Assembly (NCBI GenBank): GCA_002711845.1
Contig: PASF01000009.1
Coordinates: 124,001-188,000 of the forward strand
Direction of reading: 5' to 3'
Origin: Gammaproteobacteria bacterium
Lineage (GTDB): Bacteria > Pseudomonadota > Gammaproteobacteria > Pseudomonadales > Pseudohongiellaceae
DNA: 64,000 nucleotides
Shown here: piece by piece, positions 57,481-64,000 of the stretch
Position numbering within the stretch: position 1 is the first letter of the stretch
How the letters are laid out: each line of letters starts with the position of its first letter
Made by a program: the position numbers and the translations under genes
The notes under the pieces: model-generated
Database searches by the model: none
The model's input: only the letters and a program-made list of their open reading frames with translations
What the model was told of the DNA's origin: nothing

Positions 57481-57568
57481 GGGGCGGGTTTACCTGTTTT
57501 GGTCAGTGCGGCTGCCGGCTCGCAGTCCTGTGTGTCTGAGGACATCGTGCGAGCCCGCAACGGCCTGG

Positions 57569-57595
57569 TAAAGTTTGCTGGCAAGTGGCCGATTA
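57569..57595 (+). promoter_or_regulatory. Sigma-28 (FliA) promoter of motY
   Basis: TAAAGTTT (57569-57576), 11 bases, then GCCGATTA (57588-57595). Against the E. coli FliA consensus TAAAGTTT-N11-GCCGATAA this differs in one base. Start codon of motY is 66 bp downstream of the -10 end. It strongly suggests motY is a late flagellar gene. Confidence 0.8.
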
Positions 57596-57660
57596 TAGGA
57601 TACGACAGTCAATGGGCGTCCAACACTCACTCAGTTAATGACGGAATTCACAGTCTGAGA

Positions 57661-58554
57661 ATGAAAACGCGATACAAGTTTACCTTATCTTGGCTCCTGA
57701 TGCTCTCTGTGACGCTGGCGTCGCCGCTGGCGCCGGCCGGCAGCGTGTCGTCTTACTATGCCGATATTGATGAGGCTGGCTGGCACACGGATTCCACCGT
57801 CTTTGAGTGTCTGCTGACGCAGCAGGTACCCGGCCTGGGCCAGGCGGTATTTTACCATCAGGCAGGCGAGTCTTTGCGCTTCTATCTGCAGACGCCGGCC
57901 ACGCCCATGCAGGCCGGCAGGGCCTTGCTGACCTCACAGCCGCCGGTCTGGCGTCAGGAGTTGGGTGTGCGTGACCTGGGCTATGTCGATGTCACTGTCA
58001 GCAAACGCCCGGTGGCGCTGGACGCCCCGCTCAGCCGGCTGCTGCTGGCTGAACTTGAGCGGGGCATGGTACCGACCATCATGCGACGGGCCTGGTTCAG
58101 TGATCAGGAATCCGTCCACGTTGGCCTGTCTCCTGTCCACTTTGGTGGCGCCTATGCCGATTATCATGAATGCACCGCCTCATTGTTGCCGGTCAATTTC
58201 AGTCAGGTCGAGCGCAGCACCGTATTCTGGCGCCCCAATGAGAGGGAGCTGACCGAGGCCATGAAGGCACAACTGGATGATATCGTCACCTACACCAACG
58301 CTGACCCCGGTGTCACCGGCTTTGAGATCAACGGGTTTACTGATGGTGCCGGGAATCCGCGGGAAAACTTTGAATTGTCCAGAATCAGAGCGTTTGCGGT
58401 GCATCAGTACCTGGTCGATCAGGGCATCAACGAAGACATGCTCAATACCCGTTTCTTCGGTTCTGCACCGCAGTTCCGTATCGTTGAGAATGAGCGGTCC
58501 GCTGCCGACCGCGACCGAAACCGCCGGGTCACTGTAAGACTGTTACGCGACTGA
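57661..58554 (+). CDS. motY: Sodium-type flagellar stator-associated protein MotY
   Basis: A 297-residue exported protein forming the T-ring part around the flagellar motor. A signal peptide (SWLLMLSVTLASPLAPAG) is followed by a MotY N-terminal domain at about 30-175, with FECLLTQQVPGLGQAVFYHQAGESLRF, then an OmpA-like peptidoglycan-binding domain with GFTDGAGNPRENFELSRIRA and RRVTV. I use the ATG at 57661, which gives a proper signal peptide; longer frames start inside pyrC. A FliA-type promoter precedes it, and the position between pyrC and argG matches the Pseudomonas gene order as I recall it. Confidence 0.9.
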   Translation: MKTRYKFTLSWLLMLSVTLASPLAPAGSVSSYYADIDEAGWHTDSTVFECLLTQQVPGLGQAVFYHQAGESLRFYLQTPATPMQAGRALLTSQPPVWRQELGVRDLGYVDVTVSKRPVALDAPLSRLLLAELERGMVPTIMRRAWFSDQESVHVGLSPVHFGGAYADYHECTASLLPVNFSQVERSTVFWRPNERELTEAMKAQLDDIVTYTNADPGVTGFEINGFTDGAGNPRENFELSRIRAFAVHQYLVDQGINEDMLNTRFFGSAPQFRIVENERSAADRDRNRRVTVRLLRD

Positions 58555-58629
58555 CGGCTGCCTGTCGAATTTGCAAGGCGGAACGAGTACAATAGCTGCC
58601 TTTTTACAGACTTGCAGACAGGAGCAAAC

Positions 58630-59844
58630 ATGTCGGGCATCAATAAAGTCGTGCTGGCCTACTCCGGTGGCCTCGATACATCAGTGATTGCCAAATGGCT
58701 GATGGAGACTTACCAGTGTGAGGTGGTGACCTTTACCGCTGACCTGGGACAGGGAGAAGAGCTGGAACCGGCCCGCGCCAAAGCCAGGGCCATGGGCATC
58801 AAGGAAATCTACATCGAAGATCTGCGCGAAGAATTCGTCCGCGACTTCGTCAACCCGATGTTCCGGGCCAATGCTCTGTACGAAGGCGAATACCTGCTGG
58901 GCACCTCCATTGCGCGGCCGCTGATTGCCAAACGTCTGGTCGAGATCGCCAACGAGACCGGCGCCGATGCCATTTCCCATGGTGCCACCGGCAAGGGTAA
59001 TGACCAGGTGCGTTTTGAACTCGGTGCCTATGCGCTGAAACCCGGCATCCGCGTGATTGCCCCCTGGCGCGAGTGGGATCTGAACTCGCGTGACAAACTG
59101 CTGGCATATTGTGAGCAACACGATATCCAGGTAGAGAAGAAGCGTGGCACCAAATCACCGTACTCCATGGATGCCAACCTGCTGCACATTTCCTACGAAG
59201 GTGACATTCTGGAAAATCCGGGTGCCGAGCCGGAGGAAGACATGTGGTTGTGGTCCGTGTCGCCTGAAGCGGCCCCGGACAAACCCACCTATATCGAATT
59301 GACCTACGAGAAGGGTGACATTGTTGCCATCGACGGCGAAAAGATGTCACCGGCAACGGTCCTGGCCCATCTCAACAAGGTGGGTGGTGCCAACGGCATC
59401 GGGCGTGCTGACATCGTTGAGAATCGTTATGTCGGCATGAAGTCGCGCGGCTGCTATGAAACGCCCGGCGGTACCATCATGCTCAAAGGCCATCGGGCCA
59501 TCGAGTCGGTGACGCTGGATCGTGAGTTGGCGCACCTGAAGGATGAACTGATGCCGCGTTATGCCTCTCTGGTGTACAACGGTTACTGGTTCTCGCCTGA
59601 GCGCAAGGCCCTGCAGGCCCTGATCGATTATTCGCAGGTGTATGTCAATGGCACTGTGCGCCTTAAACTCTACAAAGGTGGTGTTGCCGTCGTCGGTCGC
59701 GAGTCCGCAGACTCTCTGTTCGATGCCTCCATCGCGACCTTTGAGGACGATGCCGGCGCTTATGATCAGGCTGATGCCGGTGGCTTCATCAAGCTGAATG
59801 CCCTGCGTTTGCGGATTGCGGCCAACAAGGGTCGCAAGGTCTGA
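58630..59844 (+). CDS. argG: Argininosuccinate synthase
   Basis: This enzyme condenses citrulline and aspartate with ATP in arginine synthesis. It has 404 residues. The nucleotide motif [10 protein letters not shown] is near residue 10, followed by [10 protein letters not shown] and [21 protein letters not shown] lies seven bases before the ATG at 58630; an upstream ATG at 58612 lacks a site. A ten-base G-run and an oxygenase gene follow at once. Confidence 0.96.
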   Translation: MSGINKVVLAYSGGLDTSVIAKWLMETYQCEVVTFTADLGQGEELEPARAKARAMGIKEIYIEDLREEFVRDFVNPMFRANALYEGEYLLGTSIARPLIAKRLVEIANETGADAISHGATGKGNDQVRFELGAYALKPGIRVIAPWREWDLNSRDKLLAYCEQHDIQVEKKRGTKSPYSMDANLLHISYEGDILENPGAEPEEDMWLWSVSPEAAPDKPTYIELTYEKGDIVAIDGEKMSPATVLAHLNKVGGANGIGRADIVENRYVGMKSRGCYETPGGTIMLKGHRAIESVTLDRELAHLKDELMPRYASLVYNGYWFSPERKALQALIDYSQVYVNGTVRLKLYKGGVAVVGRESADSLFDASIATFEDDAGAYDQADAGGFIKLNALRLRIAANKGRKV

Positions 59845-59872
59845 GCCCGGGCTGATTAAATGGTCCTGGGCC

Positions 59873-59882
59873 GGGGGGGGGG
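59873..59882 (+). repeat. G10 homopolymer before an oxygenase gene
   Basis: Ten consecutive G lie five bases before the ATG at 59888, in the position of the ribosome-binding site. Slippage would change spacing or translation of the next gene but not its reading frame. Confidence 0.9.
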
Positions 59883-59887
59883 TGCTG

Positions 59888-60508
59888 ATGGAACATCAGA
59901 TGATGAACATGTTCGCGGTGCCCCTGTATCGCGCGTCGCTGGGCCGGGCATTTACGGACGAGGAGATGCAGTTTTTCAAGGCCGAGCTCAGCAATCCGGT
60001 CGCGGCCATTGCCAACTATGCCTCACCCAGCAAGAAGGTGCTTGATGCCGGCCCGATGCAAGCCATCCGGACGGCATTACAGGCCCATCTTGACGAGTTT
60101 TTCAGGATCACCTTTAATACGACCAATAAGGTCAGCCTGCAGATAACCCAGTCCTGGCTGACCCGGTCGCAGCAAGGTGACTCCCATCATACGCATACGC
60201 ATCCCAACAGCGTGGTCAGTGGCGTTTTATACATCAACCTGGCGCCCCGGGACGGTATCAATTTCTACCGTAATGAAGACAATCTCTGGTATGAGCTGAT
60301 CCGGGAGCAGGACAGCTACTACAATGCGACCCGGTATTTTGTGCAGACCAGTATCGGAGACATCATCCTGTTCCCCTCCCACATCCGTCATGGCGTCGGC
60401 GAAGTCACCGAAAATATTGACCGTGTCAGTCTGTCGTTCAATACTTTCTTTTCAGGTGAACTGGGCCGCGAAGAGTTCTCCAACCAGCTGAACATCCGCT
60501 TGGTGTAA
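59888..60508 (+). CDS. 2OG-Fe(II) oxygenase family protein, TIGR02466-like
   Basis: A 206-residue protein of the double-stranded beta-helix oxygenase group. A His-rich segment, SHHTHTHPNSVVSGVLYIN, carries iron ligands, and the second part has ILFPSHIRHGVGEVTENIDRVSLSFN, with the further His and an Arg for 2-oxoglutarate. Such proteins hydroxylate small molecules or residues, here unknown. The ATG at 59888 is used; a frame opening upstream overlaps argG. It starts about 44 bp past argG and may be co-transcribed. Confidence 0.8.
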   Translation: MEHQMMNMFAVPLYRASLGRAFTDEEMQFFKAELSNPVAAIANYASPSKKVLDAGPMQAIRTALQAHLDEFFRITFNTTNKVSLQITQSWLTRSQQGDSHHTHTHPNSVVSGVLYINLAPRDGINFYRNEDNLWYELIREQDSYYNATRYFVQTSIGDIILFPSHIRHGVGEVTENIDRVSLSFNTFFSGELGREEFSNQLNIRLV

Positions 60509-60543
60509 ACGCATTGCGGCATCATGCGCACCGGCCAGACTGG

Positions 60544-61494
60544 TCAGCGGGCAAGTTTGCCAAGACGCTCCCTGGTTTCCGGCGTTAATAAACCCACACT
60601 CTTCATGTTCAGTGTCAATTGACGAAACAGGTCGTGGCGTGGCTGCGGTTGCCTGATCCGGTTTTGCCGAAGGTGCATTCTCAGTGCCCGTGTGCACCAG
60701 CCGAATTCTTCCGCCACCCGGGTGTAGATATTCATGGCGCTGCTCAGTCGCACCACGTTTTCAACCACAAAACTGCTGCGTGCCTGCAACTCGCTGGCAC
60801 TGAGTGTGGCGAGATGCCGGCGCAACACATCGGTACCGAATTTGACATGCCGCGCCTCATCGGCACTGATGAAATCAATGGCATAGGCCAGCACCGGAAC
60901 CAGTGTGGCTCTGCGGATATCCTGCAGACGTGCCAGGGCAAGGCTTTCAATCAGAATCTGGCAGGCGATGAATTTATAGTCCCAGCGTGCATCATTGACC
61001 ATGGCCTTTATCAAATCCGCGACGGCATCACTTGGCGGATACACGGTACCAATGCTCTCGAGCAGGTAGCGCGAGAAAAACTCAACGTGCTGTGCTTCAT
61101 CAGCAACCTGAGAGCTGGCAAACAGTTTCGCTTCGACATCCGGCATGCATGACACCAATTGTGACGACACCAGCAGGGCGCCTTGCTCACCGTGGAGGAT
61201 GTCGCTGATCTCCAGCGCGTGACGATACCAGCTGCAGGCGATCTTTCGGGAGGCGGACAGTGACTCGAACGGCGCAAATCCTGCCAGCGGTTCAAACTGC
61301 AGCCGGCTGGGTGGCAGGCTTTTGTCAACCAGGGTTTCCCAGGGCGCCTCACTGGTTTTCCAGACCTTGTTTTTCGCCAATTCATAGAGGCTGTGGATAC
61401 GCGATTTCTCTTCCGTATACTGCCAGCGGATATGACCACGCAATCGTGTATCGATGGGCGTGATAGTTGCTGAAGCCTTGTTATTATCTGGCAT
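60544..61494 (-). CDS. Ferritin-like diiron protein, probable oxygenase
   Basis: A 316-residue helical protein with a full set of diiron ligands: E103 in HGEQGAL, E133 and H136 in DEAQHVEFF, E183 in ILIESLALA, and E213 and H216 in DEARHVKFG. This E / ExxH / E / ExxH pattern is that of soluble diiron oxygenases and desaturase-like enzymes, with no membrane helix. Helix spacing is closest to AurF/R2-like proteins, but a confident family name is not possible. An AAGGA site precedes the ATG. It is convergent with the 2OG oxygenase and divergent from the fatty acyl-AMP ligase, and a role in acyl modification is inferred. Confidence 0.75.
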   Translation of the reverse strand: MPDNNKASATITPIDTRLRGHIRWQYTEEKSRIHSLYELAKNKVWKTSEAPWETLVDKSLPPSRLQFEPLAGFAPFESLSASRKIACSWYRHALEISDILHGEQGALLVSSQLVSCMPDVEAKLFASSQVADEAQHVEFFSRYLLESIGTVYPPSDAVADLIKAMVNDARWDYKFIACQILIESLALARLQDIRRATLVPVLAYAIDFISADEARHVKFGTDVLRRHLATLSASELQARSSFVVENVVRLSSAMNIYTRVAEEFGWCTRALRMHLRQNRIRQPQPRHDLFRQLTLNMKSVGLLTPETRERLGKLAR

Positions 61495-61723
61495 GTCATC
61501 GTTCCTTGATGAGGTTTGTGGTGCTGTCGTTCCGGGCGGGCTGTTGCCTCGAGCGTGTCCGGTTTACCCGGAGTGTATAGACCAGATGCAGCAACAATAC
61601 GTGTCCCTTTTATCGTTCTTTGTCGACCTGTTTGCCACGCTGTGCGGTGGGTCACAGTTTGGCCCGGGAATGAGTTATCCGGCCAGCCGAACCAATCCGC
61701 AACAGCTAAAGTGATGTTGAGTC

Positions 61724-61751
61724 TTGTCAAAAAAGCATCATCAAATATACG
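61724..61751 (+). promoter_or_regulatory. Possible promoter close to the FAAL start
   Basis: TTGTCA (61724-61729) and TATACG (61746-61751) have 16-bp spacing. The ATG at 61761 is only ten bases after the -10, so the message would be nearly leaderless; no ribosome site is visible before this ATG, consistent with that. The rest of the 266-bp divergent gap shows no gene. Confidence 0.3.
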
Positions 61752-61760
61752 GGTAATGCC

Positions 61761-63416
61761 ATGGACGGTACGTTACTTGATCTACTGGAACGGAAAGCGG
61801 CAGAGTATGGCGACCAAGCGCTATATTCATTTCTTGACCGGCGCCTGTCCGTCAGCCAGTCGCTCAGCTATGAATCACTTTATCTGCGTAGCCGGAGGTT
61901 TGCCGGGGTATTGCAGCATGAGCACTGTTATGGTCAACCGGTGCTGCTTTATTGTCCGCATGGTCCGGGATTTCTGGTTGCGTTTTTTGCCTGTGTCATG
62001 GCAGGGGCATGGCCAGTGCCGGTCACCCGACAGCGGGTGCAATCTGTCGCCAGCCTGTCTTCGTTGCTGCAGGCAAGCGGTGCGGCAACGGTCGTTACCT
62101 CTGACTCGCGGCGCACTCATCTGCCACCGTCACTGCTGCAAACAGGATTGCGTGTGTTGTCTGTGGATACACCGGATGAACACGGCCGCGCCTACCAGCG
62201 CCCTGCACTGGCAGCCGAGGACACAGCGTTTATCCAGTATACGTCCGGGTCTACGTCATCGCCCAAAGGCGTGGTGATCAGTCATGGCAATGTCTTGCAC
62301 AATGCCAGAGCCATTGCCCGCGCGTTCTCCTGCCGCCGCGATGATATTGGCGTGTCATGGTTGCCGTTTCATCATGACATGGGGCTGATCGGGCACGTCA
62401 TCGAACCATTGTATGCAGGCCTGCATAACTACTTCCTGAACCCGGTAGATTTTGTAGCGAGGCCGGTGCGTTGGCTACAGGCGATAGCGAAAGTGGGTGG
62501 TACCCTGAGTGGCGGTCCGGATTTCGCATTTGCGCTGGTGACACAAAAAACACCCGACACGCAGCAGCGCGAGCTGTCACTGGACACCTGGCGCCTCGCC
62601 TATTGCGGCGCTGAGAAAATCAGGCCGCAGACCCTGTCCAGTTTTGTTGATCGTTTCTCGCCTTGCGGATTTCGCAAGTCATCCGTGTTCCCCTGCTATG
62701 GTCTCGCAGAGGCCACGCTGTTTGTCAGCGGCCAGCACGGCGTCGCAACGCATGTGCCAGTCGAACCCGGGAGAGCCATGCCCGCGGTATGTCTTGGCAG
62801 GCCTGCAGCGGACACGACAGTACGGATTATCAATCCCGATACCGGTTGCCAGGTTACCGAGGGTGGAAGTGGTGAAGTCTGTATTTCGTCGCCTTCCGTT
62901 GCCAGCGGCTATTACCGTAACCTGGTGGCCAGCAACAATGTCTTTGGGCCGCTCGTTGAGGACAGACGGCACTATTGCCGTACCGGCGATCGGGGGTTTC
63001 TCCGCGAGCAGCGTCTGTATCTGCTGGGGCGTTTCAAAAATGTTATCAAACGGTATGGCTGCAGCTTTCATGCCGAAGACCTGGAGGCCACATTGAAGCG
63101 GGGCCTGGGCGCGCAGAACATAAGTCGCTGCGCCGCTTTCACGACGGGTGACCCGAGCGCCGACAAACTGGTCGTGTTGCTTGAGCGCGACCGCGACCAC
63201 AGGAAGGTGATGATCGCCGCGGACGGGCATCTGATTGAAAGGGCCGGGGCACTGGTGAGTGATGAGTTCGGGCTGGTCGTTGATGATGTCCGCATCATGC
63301 CCGCCAACTCCCTGCCGCTGACCAGCAGTGGCAAGATTCGCCGTGATGCATGCCCTGATTTGTATCAGCAACAGATCATTCAAGAGACGAGGATTGGCAA
63401 TGCAAGGCAGTCATGA
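61761..63416 (+). CDS. Fatty acyl-AMP ligase (FAAL)
   Basis: A 551-residue member of the acyl-adenylate family. It makes an acyl-AMP and hands the acyl group to a carrier protein rather than to CoA. The P-loop YTSGSTSSPKG is at 160-170, WLPFHHDMGLIGHVIEPLYAG is FAAL-like, and YCGAEKIRPQTLSSF and GRFKNVIKRYGCSFHAEDLEATL follow the FAAL pattern. The final Lys-containing GKIRRD is present. The ACP gene overlaps its end, a strong hint that this carrier is the acceptor. Chain length and final product are unknown. A divergent diiron protein is upstream. Confidence 0.9.
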   Translation: MDGTLLDLLERKAAEYGDQALYSFLDRRLSVSQSLSYESLYLRSRRFAGVLQHEHCYGQPVLLYCPHGPGFLVAFFACVMAGAWPVPVTRQRVQSVASLSSLLQASGAATVVTSDSRRTHLPPSLLQTGLRVLSVDTPDEHGRAYQRPALAAEDTAFIQYTSGSTSSPKGVVISHGNVLHNARAIARAFSCRRDDIGVSWLPFHHDMGLIGHVIEPLYAGLHNYFLNPVDFVARPVRWLQAIAKVGGTLSGGPDFAFALVTQKTPDTQQRELSLDTWRLAYCGAEKIRPQTLSSFVDRFSPCGFRKSSVFPCYGLAEATLFVSGQHGVATHVPVEPGRAMPAVCLGRPAADTTVRIINPDTGCQVTEGGSGEVCISSPSVASGYYRNLVASNNVFGPLVEDRRHYCRTGDRGFLREQRLYLLGRFKNVIKRYGCSFHAEDLEATLKRGLGAQNISRCAAFTTGDPSADKLVVLLERDRDHRKVMIAADGHLIERAGALVSDEFGLVVDDVRIMPANSLPLTSSGKIRRDACPDLYQQQIIQETRIGNARQS

Positions 63417-63699
63417 CCAGGTATGGCGACAGGTATCACAGGAAATAGCAAGGGCCCAGGGCTACGCTGCTGCGGAGGCTTTGCAGCCGGAGCACACACC
63501 GTTGTCAGCGCTCGGGCTGGACTCGCTCAAACTGATAGAGATTGTGTACGAGCTGGAGACGTTCTACCAGCTTGACGTCGACGAGGAGCGCCTGGCAGAA
63601 CTCAACAGGGTTGGGGATCTGATAGATCTCATTGTCACTGCCCTGGCTGTAACCGATGATCCGTCACCCGCCGGAGGCACGCATGGCACACATCTTTGA
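63400..63699 (+). CDS. Acyl carrier protein
   Basis: A 99-residue discrete carrier. The phosphopantetheine attachment Ser is S42 in ALGLDSLKLIEIVYELE, and the flanking helices fit an ACP. GAGG lies seven bases before the ATG. It overlaps the end of the FAAL gene by 17 bases and the next gene by 17, so the three are one operon. Not the fatty acid synthase AcpP, which is more acidic and shorter. Confidence 0.92.
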   Translation: MQGSHDQVWRQVSQEIARAQGYAAAEALQPEHTPLSALGLDSLKLIEIVYELETFYQLDVDEERLAELNRVGDLIDLIVTALAVTDDPSPAGGTHGTHL

Positions 63700-64000
63700 C
63701 ACATTGGCCACTAACAGTCAGTGCCAGTCCGAGCGCGCGGGTGCCCGCGACAGCATTGATGCTGATTTGCACTCGCTATGCTCAAGATTTCAAAAGGTAA
63801 TTGCCTCGCGTAGTGAGGCGGTTATCAGCGAAGCCTTGAGGGCATTGCCGATACCGGTCAAGGGCCTGGGGATTGTGCGCTCGGAGTTCGGTGTGACGTT
63901 GCGTCTCAGCAGGATTGATGTCAGTCGTGAGCAATGCAAATGGCTCTTCGATTACATCAACATTCTTGAGGACAGCCTGCCAGCCCCGTCGCTGCCAGAA
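63683..64000 (+). CDS. Unknown protein following the ACP, cut by the window end
   Basis: The ATG at 63683 has GGAGG six bases before it and overlaps the ACP stop. The frame is open to the window end, giving 106 residues that begin MAHIFDTLATN and continue through a helical region and EFGVTLRLSRIDVS. I do not recognise it. No signal peptide or membrane segment is seen. As the third gene of the FAAL-ACP operon it is probably part of the same pathway. Confidence 0.7.
   Translation, partial: MAHIFDTLATNSQCQSERAGARDSIDADLHSLCSRFQKVIASRSEAVISEALRALPIPVKGLGIVRSEFGVTLRLSRIDVSREQCKWLFDYINILEDSLPAPSLPE

Noticed and set aside
57391-57660. Upstream extension of motY
   Set aside because: It would begin inside pyrC, include the FliA promoter and displace the signal peptide. 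The ATG at 57661 is the consistent start.
59798-59887. Longer start for the 2OG oxygenase reading through the G10 tract
   Set aside because: That part overlaps the end of argG and encodes no conserved residues; the ATG right after the tract is preferred. A frameshift model for the tract is therefore also rejected.
61454-61714. 86-codon frame in the gap between the diiron and FAAL genes
   Set aside because: It overlaps the diiron gene start, has no ribosome site, and shows no conserved features.
1-64000. tRNA, rRNA, CRISPR, insertion sequences, prophage or defence genes
   Set aside because: I looked for T-loop-like sequences, direct repeat arrays, transposase and phage motifs on both strands and found none I could support.

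Overview
The window looks like a continuous stretch of chromosome from a free-living gammaproteobacterium, moderately GC-rich and related to the Pseudomonas/Cellvibrionales side of the class. This placement is inference from gene order and protein character: argF - grxD - rnt - pyrC - motY - argG matches the order I recall in Pseudomonas, and NrdAB are of the Pseudomonas class Ia type with a duplicated ATP-cone region. I see no rRNA, tRNA, insertion sequence, integrase, phage gene or CRISPR array. Coding density is high, and most long antisense frames are shadows of real genes.

Layout. 1-3.5 kb: the end of a flavin amine oxidase, a small secreted protein and an AlkK-type acyl-CoA synthetase. 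3.5-10.4 kb: an RND efflux pump (adaptor plus transporter), a divergent TetR regulator with a clear tandem operator between them, and a DmdC-type acyl-CoA dehydrogenase. 10.7-18.9 kb: a TonB-dependent receptor, a cold-shock protein with a long leader, a serine hydrolase, a KAS III enzyme, an outer-membrane barrel and a CorA transporter. 18.9-25.3 kb: ilvD, then two tandem PQQ/haem c dehydrogenases coupled to ogt. 25.3-30.7 kb: a receiver-CheC protein overlapping a diguanylate cyclase, a MATE pump with a possible leader peptide, XdhC and inorganic pyrophosphatase. 30.8-35.4 kb: an amidase, a CaiB-type CoA transferase/racemase, an SDR and an LCAD-type acyl-CoA dehydrogenase, probably branched-chain or lipid catabolism. 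35.4-47.8 kb: a diguanylate cyclase, pilU, pyrB, sbcB, a PlsC-like acyltransferase, a DUF349 protein, dinG, a cyclophilin and a MocA-like enzyme. 47.9-54.3 kb: nrdB, nrdA and a GGDEF-EAL protein. 54.3-59.8 kb: argF, grxD, rnt, pyrC, motY and argG. 59.9-64 kb: a 2OG-Fe(II) oxygenase, a ferritin-like diiron protein, a fatty acyl-AMP ligase, an acyl carrier protein and the start of another gene.

Themes. Lipid metabolism recurs (acyl-CoA synthetase, two acyl-CoA dehydrogenases, KAS III, racemase, acyltransferase, FAAL/ACP). Three GGDEF proteins, pilU and motY indicate a motile, surface-responsive cell. The pyrimidine and arginine genes pyrB, pyrC, argF and argG are all present.

The most interesting points are as follows. 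(1) The cluster at the right edge, where a FAAL and a discrete ACP lie opposite a soluble diiron oxygenase-like protein and next to a 2OG oxygenase; it looks like an acyl-ACP tailoring system and is cut by the window end. (2) The nrdAB control region, with two NrdR-like boxes, paired DnaA boxes and two promoters. (3) A near-perfect FliA promoter before motY. (4) An intrinsic-terminator-like structure in the argF leader. (5) A lipoprotein-type quinohaemoprotein beside a second PQQ/haem protein with the opposite domain order. (6) A PlsC-family enzyme with HX5D in place of HX4D.
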